Of a DNA stretch of 22,021 nucleotides, positions 6,562 to 14,730 are shown in pieces. The position numbers and the translations under genes are program-made. Under the pieces are notes generated by a model, which worked only from the letters and a program-made list of their open reading frames with translations, did no database searches and had not been told where the DNA came from. Each line of letters starts with the position of its first letter. Positions within the stretch are counted from its first letter, which is position 1. The stretch comes from Pelobacter sp. UBA6093 (GTDB lineage Bacteria > Desulfobacterota > Desulfuromonadia > Desulfuromonadales > Syntrophotaleaceae), in contig DIWZ01000031.1 of assembly GCA_002435955.1 (NCBI GenBank), forward strand, positions 1 to 22,021, read 5' to 3'.

Positions 6562-6591
6562 AAAAAAGCGCCCCGCAAAGGGCGCTTTTTT
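6562..6591. terminator. Bidirectional intrinsic terminator between trmL and hom
   Basis: AAAAAAGCGCCC, a six-base loop CGCAAA, and GGGCGCTTTTTT make a perfect GC stem with A- and T-runs on both sides. It can terminate trmL transcription on the plus strand and the long minus-strand cluster ending with hom at 6616. Confidence 0.9.
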
Positions 6592-6615
6592 GTTGAAACT
6601 GAGTTCCGCTAGCGA

Positions 6616-7926
6616 CTATTCCATCTCGTTTTCGATACGAATGAAAAGACTCGGTTCGTGAACGGTATCGAGTTGATCGATCTCGGCCAGCGCATCATTG
6701 ATGACCGCTTCCGTGGCTTCGTGGGTCATGATAACAATGGGAACGGCGGCGCTTTTTTTGCGGTCAGGCTGGATCATGGAGGCAATGCCGATTCCGTAAC
6801 GGCCCAGGATGCCGGAAATTTTGGCTACCACGCCGGGCTTATCGAGAGCCGTGAAGCGCAGATAGTACTGGCTGACGATGTCCCGCATCGGCTTTATCGG
6901 CAGCTTCACGATGCAATCGGGCTGATATCCCATGGCGGGCGTACGGGGATGTCCACCAGCCAGGGTATTGCGGGCTATAGCCATGACATCGCCCATGACC
7001 GCGCTTGCGGTTGCATCCATCCCGGCGCCCTGCCCATACAGCATAACGGGGCCCACAAAGTCGCCGACCAGACGGACGGCATTAAATACCCCATCCACAT
7101 CCGCAAGGGGATAGTTAACCGGAATCATGGTAGGATGAACACGGGCTTCGACCACGCCTTCTTCAAGTTTACCGATGGCCAGCAGTTTGATTTTATAGCC
7201 GAATTCCTTGGCGAACTGAATGTCCAGAGGCGTAATTTTACTGATGCCTTCGATGGAAATATCGCTTAAATCGACTCGGGTACCAAAGCACAGCGACACC
7301 AGGATGGCCAGTTTGTGTGCAGTGTCGACCCCTTCAACATCGAAAGTCGGGTCGGCTTCAGCATATCCCTTGGCCTGTGCATCCTTGAGAACGCTTGCGA
7401 AATCAGCACCTTCATTCGTCATACGGGTGAGAATGTAGTTACATGTGCCGTTAAGGATACCTAAAACGCAGCGAAAATTGTTGGCGCAAAGATTTTCCTT
7501 GATCGCGGACAGGACCGGAATACCGCCGCCGACTGAAGCTTCGAACATGACGTCGACCCCTTTGGCCGCGGCTGCCGAAAAGATCTCTTCTCCGTGCTTG
7601 GCAAGCAGTGCCTTGTTGGCGGTGACCACGTGCTTGCCTTGTTCTATGGCTTTCAGCACAAAGGTGCGCGCAGGCTCATACCCGCCAATCAATTCGATGA
7701 TAACGTCGATTTCAGGATCGGTCAGCACCTGCATGGCATCGGTTGTCAGAACACCGGCATCGACCTTGACGCCCCGATCGGTGGTAATATCGAGGTCAGC
7801 CACGCGTTTAAGATTCAGACGAACGCCAAGTCTCTGTTCCATCACCTTGGTATTGTTCTGAAAGACCCTGATTATCCCGGCCCCGATGGTGCCGAATCCC
7901 AGAAGACCAACGTTCATTTCTTTCAT
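6616..7926 (-). CDS. hom: Homoserine dehydrogenase with C-terminal ACT domain
   Basis: This 436-residue enzyme reduces aspartate semialdehyde to homoserine for threonine and methionine synthesis. It has the NAD(P)-binding GLLGFGTIG at residues 7-15, VTANKALLA with Lys105, the catalytic-domain signature GILNGTCNYIL, DTAHKLAIL with the catalytic lysine near 205, and a C-terminal ACT domain (about 350-436) that usually mediates feedback inhibition by threonine. The start at 7926 is chosen because TTGGAG lies five bases upstream; the frame is open eight codons further but without a ribosome-binding site. It is the last gene of the minus-strand cluster, 113 bp after nusB, and is followed by a strong terminator. 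The nusB-hom gap shows no clear promoter. Confidence 0.95.
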   Translation of the reverse strand: MKEMNVGLLGFGTIGAGIIRVFQNNTKVMEQRLGVRLNLKRVADLDITTDRGVKVDAGVLTTDAMQVLTDPEIDVIIELIGGYEPARTFVLKAIEQGKHVVTANKALLAKHGEEIFSAAAAKGVDVMFEASVGGGIPVLSAIKENLCANNFRCVLGILNGTCNYILTRMTNEGADFASVLKDAQAKGYAEADPTFDVEGVDTAHKLAILVSLCFGTRVDLSDISIEGISKITPLDIQFAKEFGYKIKLLAIGKLEEGVVEARVHPTMIPVNYPLADVDGVFNAVRLVGDFVGPVMLYGQGAGMDATASAVMGDVMAIARNTLAGGHPRTPAMGYQPDCIVKLPIKPMRDIVSQYYLRFTALDKPGVVAKISGILGRYGIGIASMIQPDRKKSAAVPIVIMTHEATEAVINDALAEIDQLDTVHEPSLFIRIENEME

Positions 7927-8039
7927 AGCTACTCCAAGTGAAATCTTCAATTACAAAGCATCGACCCGGCGGGCCTACACCCTTTCAGCAAATGCTGACA
8001 ATCCACACGGACCGCACCAGACAAGGACAACTTATCGCA

Positions 8040-8510
8040 TCATGGGGTGGTGACGGGCCGACAGCTCCGGGATATTCTATCAAGGATACCGTTGACAAAG
8101 GCCGGCGTATCTTTGGTTCCGTAACGTTTACCGATCTCGACGGCTTCATTGATGATCACGCTGACGGGCACATCCGGATTACCCAGAAGTTCGTAGGTCG
8201 CCATGCGCAGAATCGCCAGATCGACTCGCGCCATGCGGTCCAATGACCAATTGGTTGAATATTCGCCGATCAGGCCGTCGATCTTTTCCAGGTGCTGAGC
8301 TACCCCGCGGACCAGATTTTCGGCAAACTCCTTCACCGCCGTCGCGACCACCGGACTGTCGTCCTCCAAGGGTTCACCCAGGGCATCATCACGAAACCTG
8401 AAGTTACTCCAGAAGGACGCCAGCAGCGCATCTACATTGGAAACGCCGTCAAAACTATAGATTATTTTTATTGCCAGTTCGCGCCCCGAACGACGCATGC
8501 CGCTTGCCAT
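8040..8510 (-). CDS. nusB: Transcription antitermination factor NusB
   Basis: The 156-residue all-helical protein starts with MRRSGRELAIKIIYS and ends with VINEAVEIGKRYGTKDTPAFVNGILDRI, both diagnostic of NusB. NusB binds boxA RNA with NusE (S10) and supports antitermination of rRNA operons. The ATG at 8510 is preceded by GAGG, which overlaps the ribH stop codon; an ATG four codons later is the alternative. The ribH-nusB pairing, with a six-base gap, is conserved across many bacteria and supports translational coupling. Confidence 0.95.
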   Translation of the reverse strand: MASGMRRSGRELAIKIIYSFDGVSNVDALLASFWSNFRFRDDALGEPLEDDSPVVATAVKEFAENLVRGVAQHLEKIDGLIGEYSTNWSLDRMARVDLAILRMATYELLGNPDVPVSVIINEAVEIGKRYGTKDTPAFVNGILDRISRSCRPVTTP

Positions 8511-8516
8511 AATGCC

Positions 8517-8981
8517 TCAGATCGCCTTGAACAGGTTGACCATTTCGATAGCCGTCATGGCGGCATCGACACCCTTGTTACCTGCTTTGGTACCAGCCCT
8601 CTCGATTGCCTGTTCGATACTATCGGTAGTAATGACACCAAAAGCCACAGGCAGTCCCGAGTCCAGGGAAACGGAAGCTATCCCTTTGGATACCTCGGCG
8701 CAGACATAATCGAAATGCGGAGTCGAACCACGAATAACCGCGCCAAGGCAAATCAGAGCATCATAGCGACCGCTGGCAGCAGCTTTTTTGGCTGCCATTG
8801 GAATTTCAAAAGCACCGGGAACACGTACGATGTCGATCGCATCATCAGCGGCGCCATGCCGGATCAGAGTGTCCAAAGCACCTTCAACCAACCGGTCGCA
8901 AATGAAGCTGTTGAAACGGCTGACGATTATACCGAATTTGATCCCCTCGGCAGTAAGCTTTCCCTCGATAATCTTGGCCAT
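8517..8981 (-). CDS. ribH: 6,7-dimethyl-8-ribityllumazine synthase
   Basis: This 154-residue enzyme condenses dihydroxybutanone phosphate with the ribitylamino-pyrimidinedione to give lumazine, the penultimate riboflavin step, and usually assembles into a pentameric or icosahedral shell. Recognisable segments are VSRFN near 20-24, VPGAFEIP at 54-61, LGAVIRGSTPHFDYV with catalytic His89, and FGVITTD. GGAGAC precedes the ATG. It lies 97 bp downstream of ribBA, whose RibB domain makes one of its substrates. Confidence 0.97.
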   Translation of the reverse strand: MAKIIEGKLTAEGIKFGIIVSRFNSFICDRLVEGALDTLIRHGAADDAIDIVRVPGAFEIPMAAKKAAASGRYDALICLGAVIRGSTPHFDYVCAEVSKGIASVSLDSGLPVAFGVITTDSIEQAIERAGTKAGNKGVDAAMTAIEMVNLFKAI

Positions 8982-9078
8982 AAAGTCTCCAGAAACGGCA
9001 GCATCAGAACTAATGCTCGATTAAACCGCCATGCACAGCAAAATTGGTTTTCAGCAGGGAATCCCGGATAAAAACTAA

Positions 9079-10284
9079 TTACAGATTTTCCAGAAGATGC
9101 CCCATCTTCTCTCGCTTGGTGGTAAGATAGCGCAGATTGTCGCATGTGGCGGGCATCTCGATGGCGACGCGTTCTACCACTTCAAGACCGTAGCCTTCCA
9201 ATCCGACAATTTTTTTAGGATTATTGGTCATCAGGCGGATTTTGCGTACACCGAGATCAATCAGAATCTGCGCTCCGATACCGTAATCACGCAGATCGTC
9301 TTTGAACCCGAGAACCTCATTGGCCTCAACGGTATCACAGCCTTGATCCTGCAGTGCATAGGCTTTCAATTTGTTGTTCAGACCGATGCCGCGACCTTCC
9401 TGGCGCATGTAAACGATGACACCGGAGCCCTCCTTGGCGATCTGGCACATGGCAGCATGCAGCTGATCACCGCAATCGCAGCGCAACGAACCGAACACAT
9501 CGCCGGTCAGGCATTCGGAATGCACCCTCACCAAAACCGGTTGGTCAGGATCGATAGTGCCCTTGATCAGAGCCAGGTGTTGAGCCTTGTCGACATCATT
9601 TTCATAACCGATGGCCGTAAAATCTCCACCATAAGGTGTCGGCAGTGCGGTTTCCGCTTCGCGGCGAACCAGAGTTTCCTTGTTCATGCGGTAGCGCACC
9701 AGGTCGGCCACAGTAACAATGCGCAAGCCATGCTGCTGGGCAAATTTTTCGAGCTCGGGCATGCGGGACATGGTGCCGTCGTCGTTCATGATCTCGCAAA
9801 TCACGCCAGCCGGCTTGAGACCCGCCAACCGGGCGAGATCAACGGAGCCTTCAGTCTGACCGGCCCGAACCAGCACGCCGCCTTTTTTGGCACGCAGGGG
9901 AAAAACATGCCCCGGCCTGGCCAGGTCATGCGCCTTGGTTTCGTCAGCAATAGCAACCTGGATGGTAGTTGCCCGATCCTTGGCCGAAATGCCGGTAGTC
10001 ACACCCTGGCGAGCCTCGATGGAGATGGTAAAAGCCGTTCCGAAACCGGACGAATTTTCACTGACCATAAGGGGAAGTTGCAGATGATTGGCGCGCTCCT
10101 CGGTCAGGGACAGGCAGATCAGCCCTCGCCCTTCCTTGGCCATGAAGTTGATCGCCTCGGGGGTAACCATTTCCGCAGCCATGGTAAGATCCCCTTCATT
10201 TTCGCGATCCTCGTCATCGACAAGGATTACCATGCGCCCTTGACGGATATCTTCCAACGCGGCTTCAATATTAGCCATGCTCAT
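9079..10284 (-). CDS. ribBA: Bifunctional 3,4-dihydroxy-2-butanone-4-phosphate synthase / GTP cyclohydrolase II
   Basis: The 401-residue fusion has a RibB domain at 1-200 with the acidic loop DDEDRENEGD (23-32) and GHVFPL, and a RibA domain at about 205-401. The zinc cysteines of RibA are Cys258, Cys269 and Cys271 (ECLTGDVFGSLRCDC), and the RibA signature RQEGRGIGLNNK follows at 294-305. RibB converts ribulose 5-phosphate to the four-carbon unit; RibA opens GTP. Both halves keep their key residues, so the enzyme should be fully bifunctional. AAGGAGA precedes the ATG at 10284. A 287-bp gap upstream separates it from ribE, and no FMN riboswitch is visible there. Confidence 0.97.
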   Translation of the reverse strand: MSMANIEAALEDIRQGRMVILVDDEDRENEGDLTMAAEMVTPEAINFMAKEGRGLICLSLTEERANHLQLPLMVSENSSGFGTAFTISIEARQGVTTGISAKDRATTIQVAIADETKAHDLARPGHVFPLRAKKGGVLVRAGQTEGSVDLARLAGLKPAGVICEIMNDDGTMSRMPELEKFAQQHGLRIVTVADLVRYRMNKETLVRREAETALPTPYGGDFTAIGYENDVDKAQHLALIKGTIDPDQPVLVRVHSECLTGDVFGSLRCDCGDQLHAAMCQIAKEGSGVIVYMRQEGRGIGLNNKLKAYALQDQGCDTVEANEVLGFKDDLRDYGIGAQILIDLGVRKIRLMTNNPKKIVGLEGYGLEVVERVAIEMPATCDNLRYLTTKREKMGHLLENL

Positions 10285-10571
10285 AGTACATCTCCTTGTA
10301 GGCCTGGCATCTTTTCACACAACACATCGCAAAGAGATATGCCTTTGCGCTGTCAGGTTTTCCATCGCCACCGTGACACAGCTCGCACATTTCACAGCTA
10401 ACCGATGTCACCTTCTACCAGGCCGTTTACTTCTAATAATCGCCGACAATAGCACCAAAGAAGGGCTTTCTGCAAGAAAAAGCGAACACTTATGTCATTG
10501 GTCGCTTGTCATTGGTCCGTCAAAAAATCCGCAGGGGGGTTGCTGCCTGATTCGCAACTGACAACTGACAA
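10285..10571. other. ribBA-ribE intergenic gap
   Basis: This 287-bp gap contains heptamer repeats at its ribE end and a hairpin, CGCAAAG (10328-10334) pairing with CTTTGCG (10343-10349) around an eight-base loop, about 45 bp before the ribBA start. The conserved boxes of an FMN riboswitch are not seen on either strand, and no convincing promoter or gene was found. Confidence 0.5.
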
Positions 10572-10575
10572 CTAC
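10494..10575. repeat. Heptamer repeats at the ribE 3' end
   Basis: GTCATTG, GTCGCTT, GTCATTG and GTCCGTC run in 7-bp phase at 10494-10521. After about 33 bp come CAACTGA (10555-10561), CAACTGA (10562-10568) and CAACTAC (10569-10575). The ribE stop codon (complement of CTA at 10572-10574) lies inside the last unit. Confidence 0.85.
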
Positions 10576-11222
10576 ATGAATCCGTTTTTAGCCAGGAAGT
10601 CCAGACTGATGGACCCTTCCTTGGGGGTTGATTGGGCCGGACGCAGCAGTCGCTCGACATATTTACCAAGAATATCGGTTTCTACATTCACCCGGACACC
10701 CGGCTCGCACCATTGAAGGGTGGTTTTGGCCAGGGAATGGGGAATGACCGCCACGCTGAAGGTCTGCTCGGCCACCGCATTGACTGTCAGACTGATTCCA
10801 TCGATGGCCACAGAGCCTTTTTCCACAAGATAGCGTATCTGGGATTGAGGCACTTCGATGGTAAATCGTACGGCATTCTGATCCTGGCGACGCTCGGTGA
10901 CAACCCCTTGGGTATCGACATGCCCACTGACAATGTGACCACCCAGCCTGTCAGAGAGTTTCAGGGCCCTCTCCAGATTGACCCTGCTGCCCGTATTCAG
11001 CTGGCCCAGATTGGTTCGAGCCAGGCTTTCCGGGGAAACATCGGCCGTAAAGCTACCACCACCGAAATCGACCACGGTCAGACAAACGCCATTGACTGCG
11101 ATACTCTCCCCCATGACGATTTCCTGCATGGGAAAAGCGGTCGCAACCGTAATACGCCCGCTGTCGCCGTTTTTCTGGAACCGACGCAGGGTGCCAAGAT
11201 CTTCGATCAGACCGGTGAACAC
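10572..11222 (-). CDS. ribE: Riboflavin synthase alpha chain
   Basis: The 216-residue enzyme dismutates two lumazine molecules to riboflavin. It begins with the invariant MFTGLIEDLG and has two lumazine-binding repeats, the first with GESIAVNGVCLTV and SGHVD, the second with GSVAIDGISLTVN and PHSL. It ends in a canonical LDFLAKNGF plus one extra Met, because the stop codon falls in a heptamer repeat directly after the conserved end. The start overlaps the end of ribD by 16 bases, indicating translational coupling. The symbol follows the ribE convention; some annotations use ribC. Confidence 0.96.
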   Translation of the reverse strand: MFTGLIEDLGTLRRFQKNGDSGRITVATAFPMQEIVMGESIAVNGVCLTVVDFGGGSFTADVSPESLARTNLGQLNTGSRVNLERALKLSDRLGGHIVSGHVDTQGVVTERRQDQNAVRFTIEVPQSQIRYLVEKGSVAIDGISLTVNAVAEQTFSVAVIPHSLAKTTLQWCEPGVRVNVETDILGKYVERLLRPAQSTPKEGSISLDFLAKNGFM

Positions 11223-12319
11223 GTTTTCACCTCTCCTTCAATCAGGGTATCATCTCCAAACTGTCGCACTCTGACATCCTGCAATACCATAGCCTCAGTC
11301 ATGGTGGCAACTCCAGGTCCGGCAAACACGCCCTTGCCCTGATCACCCCCGACAATTTTGGGTGCGACGAACATCATCAGGCGATCCACCAGGCCGGCCC
11401 GCCAGAAAGCACCATTAAGTTCGGCACCTCCTTCAAGCAGGATGCTTTGCAGGCCTCGATTACCGAGTGCCGCGAGCAACGCATGCAAATCGACCCGTCC
11501 GTCACTTGCGGGTAGAACCAGGACTTCGGCCCCCAAGGCGCGAAGTCGTTCGATCTTGGCGCCGGAAGTTTGACCGGTGGTTGCAATAAGCGTCCCCGCT
11601 GCGGAGGTCAGGTGCAGCATGGCGGCATCTTCAGGGATGCGCAAGTTCGAATCCACCACGATGCGCAGAGGATCCCGGCCGCCTTCAGGAAGCCGGGTGG
11701 TAAGCTGGGGGTTATCCCGTAAAACGGTGCCGATCCCAACCATGATGCCGTCGATACGGTCCCTGAGACGATGTACTTCCAGACGGCTGGCAGGGTTACT
11801 GACCCATTGAGAGTGCCCGCAAGCGGTGGCGGTTTTCCCATCGAGTGTCATGGCGCTTTTCAGCACTACGAAAGGTAACCCGGTAAGGATATGTTTGGCA
11901 AAGGGGGCAATAATTCTGCGGCATTGGTTTTCAAGGATGCCGCAAAAAACGTGAATTCCGGCATCGCGCAGACGGCGGATGCCGGCGCCGGCCACTTGGG
12001 GATTGGGATCCGTGGTACCGACGTAGACGCGGGACAAACCGGCCTGGATGATGGCATCGGCACAGGGCCCGGTTCGCCCATGATGACTGCAGGGCTCAAG
12101 AGTAACATACATGTCGGCGCCCAAGGCGAGCTCACCGGCCTCGCGCAAGGCAAAGATTTCTGCATGGGGTTGGCCGGCCTTGGGGTGGAATCCGCGCCCT
12201 ACGACCTTACCGTCTTTGACAATAACCGCACCCACCGCTGGATTGGGACGTGTGCGTCCTTCCCCCCGCCGCGCCAGGTCAAGAGCCTGGTTCATGTATT
12301 GTTCAAAAACATCTTGCAA
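11207..12319 (-). CDS. ribD: Bifunctional riboflavin deaminase/reductase RibD
   Basis: The 370-residue protein joins an N-terminal CDA-type zinc deaminase (1-145) with His52-Ala-Glu54 and PCSHHGRTGPC (Cys77, Cys86) to a C-terminal NADPH-dependent reductase (about 148-365) beginning at LKSAMTLDGKTA. It performs steps two and three of riboflavin synthesis on the RibA product. The start is uncertain: TTG at 12319 gives the usual N-terminal length but lacks a clear Shine-Dalgarno, and ATG at 12295 is the next option, eight codons in. It overlaps ribE and lies 110 bp after nrdR, a gap that holds a repeat hairpin. Confidence 0.95.
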   Translation of the reverse strand: MQDVFEQYMNQALDLARRGEGRTRPNPAVGAVIVKDGKVVGRGFHPKAGQPHAEIFALREAGELALGADMYVTLEPCSHHGRTGPCADAIIQAGLSRVYVGTTDPNPQVAGAGIRRLRDAGIHVFCGILENQCRRIIAPFAKHILTGLPFVVLKSAMTLDGKTATACGHSQWVSNPASRLEVHRLRDRIDGIMVGIGTVLRDNPQLTTRLPEGGRDPLRIVVDSNLRIPEDAAMLHLTSAAGTLIATTGQTSGAKIERLRALGAEVLVLPASDGRVDLHALLAALGNRGLQSILLEGGAELNGAFWRAGLVDRLMMFVAPKIVGGDQGKGVFAGPGVATMTEAMVLQDVRVRQFGDDTLIEGEVKTCSPV

Positions 12320-12364
12320 GAAATAAGACCGTTTCCCGGAAAAAACTTGTTGTTATTTTTTCAC

Positions 12365-12395
12365 CACGAAGGGCACGAAGAACGTGTCCTTCGTG
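12365..12395. repeat. CACGAAGG hairpin repeat between nrdR and ribD
   Basis: CACGAAGGGCACG (12365-12377) pairs with CGTGTCCTTCGTG (12383-12395) around a five-base loop, with one G-T pair. The left arm also holds a direct repeat of CACGAAG. No T-run follows on the minus strand, so it is not a standard terminator. It could stabilise or process the operon mRNA; similar CACGAAGG-rich repeats recur between genes in related genomes (from memory). Confidence 0.6.
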
Positions 12396-12429
12396 TTGCG
12401 ATGATTCACTTTAGATCGGCCTCAGTCCC

Positions 12430-12903
12430 TCATTTATCCCTTGAATTCCCGCTCTCGGCAAGAATGTCCTTCAACTCGGCCATGAACTCGTTGATATCCT
12501 TGAACTGGCGATAGACGGAAGCGAACCGCACATATGCCACCTGATCCAGGTCATGCAGGGCATCCATGACGGCCTGACCGATAATTTTCGACTCGATTTC
12601 ACGCTCTCCGGATTCCTGGAGTTGCCGCTCAAGAGTATCCACAATCTTTTCGATGGTCGCAATAGAGACCGGGCGCTTTTCACAGGCACGCTGGATACCG
12701 GCGATGACTTTTGTACGATCGAAAGGTTGGCGACGGCCATCCTTTTTTACGATCAGCGGCAACATCTCCTCAACGCGCTCGAAAGTCGTGAAGCGCCTTT
12801 CGCATTGGGTACATTCGCGACGGCGCCGGATGTTATTGCCCTCCTTGCCGAGGCGCGAATCGATCACTCGCGTATCCGCAAAACCGCAGAACGGACATTT
12901 CAT
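12430..12903 (-). CDS. nrdR: Transcriptional repressor NrdR
   Basis: The 157-residue protein has a zinc ribbon with Cys3, Cys6, Cys31 and Cys34 followed by RRFTTFERVE, then an ATP-cone domain at about 49-139 (VKKDGRRQPFDRTKVIAGI). NrdR senses ATP/dATP and represses ribonucleotide reductase genes. Its ATG overlaps the stop of the upstream dCMP deaminase in ATGA, a coupling that fits their shared role in dNTP supply. An nrdR-ribD neighbourhood is common in bacteria. No NrdR box was seen in the window. Confidence 0.96.
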   Translation of the reverse strand: MKCPFCGFADTRVIDSRLGKEGNNIRRRRECTQCERRFTTFERVEEMLPLIVKKDGRRQPFDRTKVIAGIQRACEKRPVSIATIEKIVDTLERQLQESGEREIESKIIGQAVMDALHDLDQVAYVRFASVYRQFKDINEFMAELKDILAESGNSRDK

Positions 12904-13376
12904 GACGGGGACAGCTCCTTCCTGGCCAGCAAATCGGCCAGATTCGAGACATCGACGCCTGATTCGGCCAGCATCTCGAGGGACAGTCGATCGGGATAAC
13001 CGTCAAAATAGACGACCTGGCGGATGCCGGCATTGATGATCATCTTCGCACAGATAACACAGGGAGTGTTGGTACAGAAAAGCATGGCGCCGCTGATATT
13101 GGTACCATGCTTGGCTGCCTGGATAATGGCATTCTGTTCGGCGTGCAAGCCGCGGCACAATTCATGCCGCTCGCCGGAGGGAACATTCTGCTGCTGTCGC
13201 AGACAGCCCACCTCACCGCAATGGCGCAATCCCGATGGGCTACCGTTATACCCGGTGGCAAGGATATTCTTGTCCTTGACCAGTACCGCCCCGACCTGGC
13301 GGCGCAGACACGTCGAGCGTCGCGCCACCAGGCGGGCGATTTCCATAAAATATTCTTCCCAGGAGGGGCGTTCCAT
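12900..13376 (-). CDS. dCMP deaminase family protein (ComEB-like)
   Basis: The 158-residue protein is a zinc-dependent CDA-fold deaminase with the catalytic His78-Ala-Glu80 (GLHAEQNAI) and the zinc cysteines in PCVICAK (Cys106, Cys109). It also has the inserted Cys/His-rich segment (RHCGEVGCLR) typical of dCMP deaminases that convert dCMP to dUMP for thymidylate synthesis. The start at 13376 is chosen because MERPSWEEYF begins the family domain and its ATG shares one base with the glyA stop (TAATG). The frame is open 38 codons further inside glyA, but that stretch is antifamilial arginine-rich sequence. Its product and GlyA both serve thymidylate and one-carbon metabolism. Confidence 0.92.
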   Translation of the reverse strand: MERPSWEEYFMEIARLVARRSTCLRRQVGAVLVKDKNILATGYNGSPSGLRHCGEVGCLRQQQNVPSGERHELCRGLHAEQNAIIQAAKHGTNISGAMLFCTNTPCVICAKMIINAGIRQVVYFDGYPDRLSLEMLAESGVDVSNLADLLARKELSPS

Positions 13377-14626
13377 TACTTCAGTCGATGTGCGTACAGT
13401 GGGAACTGCTTGCACATTTCGCAGACTTCGCCCTTGATGGCGGCCAGTTCCACGTCGTTTTCCATGTTGTCCAGAGCGCGCACGACCCACCCGGCAACAC
13501 GTTCCATCTCAGCTTCCTTAAGTCCTCGCGTGGTGGTTGCGGGAGTACCGAGCCGGATACCGCTGGTCACGAACGGCGAACGGGTTTCAAACGGTACGGA
13601 GTTCTTGTTGACGGTAATCCCGGCCTTTTCAAGGGCTTTTTCCGCCATCTTGCCGGTGATTTCGGTGCCGCTGAAATCAACCAGGATCAGATGGTTGTCG
13701 GTTCCACCGGAAACGAGATTCAGACCGCGTTTGACAAGGGCATCGGCCAGTGCTTTGGCATTGCTCACCACCTGCTTGGAATAGGTGGTGAACTCAGGGG
13801 CCAAAGCCTCTTTGAAAGCTACAGCCTTGGCGGCGATGACGTGCATCAAAGGTCCGCCCTGAATGCCGGGGAAGATGTTGCTGTCGATGATTTTGGCGAA
13901 CTTCTCACGGCAGAGAATCATGCCACCGCGTGGACCGCGAAGGGTTTTATGTGTAGTCGTAGTGACGAATTCGGCGTATGGCACGGGGCTGGGATGAACG
14001 CCGGCGGCTACAAGACCGGCAATGTGCGCCATGTCCACCATGATCTTGGCCCCGACCTTATCGGCGATCTTGCGGAATGCCGGGAAATCAAGAGTCCTGG
14101 AATAGGCGCTTGCGCCGACAACCAGCAGGGTCGGCTTATGCTCCAGGGCCAAACGCTCAACTTCTTCATAGTCGATATGACCGGTTTCCTTTTTAACGCC
14201 GTAGGATACGATGTTAAACAGTTTGCCGGAGAAGTTAACCGGCGAGCCATGGGTAAGATGACCGCCATGGGCGAGATTCATGCCCAACACCGTGTCACCA
14301 GGCTTGCACACGGCGAAATATACGGCCATGTTGGCCTGGGAACCGCTATGGGGCTGCACGTTGGCATGATCGGCACCGAACAGTTCCTTGGCCCGCTGGA
14401 TGGCGAGACGCTCGGCGATATCAACCATTTCACAGCCGCCATAGTAGCGTTTGGCAGGATAACCTTCGGCGTATTTATTGGTCATGACCGAGCCCTGAGC
14501 TTCCATGACGGACTCGGATACAAAGTTTTCCGAAGCGATGAATTCGAGATTATATTCCTGACGCTCGGTTTCGAGACGAATGGCTTCGGCAATTTCGGGA
14601 TCGAGCTGGGCGAGGGATTGAGACAT
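13376..14626 (-). CDS. glyA: Serine hydroxymethyltransferase
   Basis: The 416-residue PLP enzyme interconverts serine and glycine with transfer of a one-carbon unit to tetrahydrofolate. Visible features are ASENFVS at 31-37, the GSVMTNKYAEGYP segment, DMAHIAGLVAAG at 198-209, and the Schiff-base lysine in TTTTHKTLRGPRGG (Lys227). Length and motifs are standard. GGAGG lies about eight bases before the ATG. An intrinsic terminator-like hairpin lies between rpiB and glyA, so the gene may have its own promoter in the 14627-14680 stretch, though none is convincing by eye. Confidence 0.97.
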   Translation of the reverse strand: MSQSLAQLDPEIAEAIRLETERQEYNLEFIASENFVSESVMEAQGSVMTNKYAEGYPAKRYYGGCEMVDIAERLAIQRAKELFGADHANVQPHSGSQANMAVYFAVCKPGDTVLGMNLAHGGHLTHGSPVNFSGKLFNIVSYGVKKETGHIDYEEVERLALEHKPTLLVVGASAYSRTLDFPAFRKIADKVGAKIMVDMAHIAGLVAAGVHPSPVPYAEFVTTTTHKTLRGPRGGMILCREKFAKIIDSNIFPGIQGGPLMHVIAAKAVAFKEALAPEFTTYSKQVVSNAKALADALVKRGLNLVSGGTDNHLILVDFSGTEITGKMAEKALEKAGITVNKNSVPFETRSPFVTSGIRLGTPATTTRGLKEAEMERVAGWVVRALDNMENDVELAAIKGEVCEMCKQFPLYAHRLK

Positions 14627-14680
14627 TTTTGCGGGCCTCCTGCAATGAATTCTTTATGGACTTTAGAGATTTTCAAACGG

Positions 14681-14715
14681 AAAAAAGGCAATGGGCAAGC
14701 CGCCGGCTTGCCCAT
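14681..14715 (-). terminator. Intrinsic terminator-like hairpin between rpiB and glyA
   Basis: ATGGGCAAGCC (14691-14701) and GGCTTGCCCAT (14705-14715) form a perfect 11-bp stem with a 3-base loop. On the minus strand a run of six T follows after four bases (14681-14686). The spacer between stem and T-run is slightly long, so termination may be partial. Confidence 0.6.
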
Positions 14716-14730
14716 CTGGATCGGGACCGC

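Noticed and set aside
9097..10401. Long open frame opposite ribBA (434 codons)
   Set aside because: It is antisense to ribBA, whose catalytic motifs are all intact; no independent support.
10285..10571. FMN riboswitch before ribBA
   Set aside because: The conserved RFN boxes are absent on both strands; the gap holds heptamers and one small hairpin instead.
13377..13490. N-terminal extension of the dCMP deaminase
   Set aside because: The extra 38 codons lie inside glyA, are non-family arginine-rich sequence, and a start overlapping the glyA stop fits far better.
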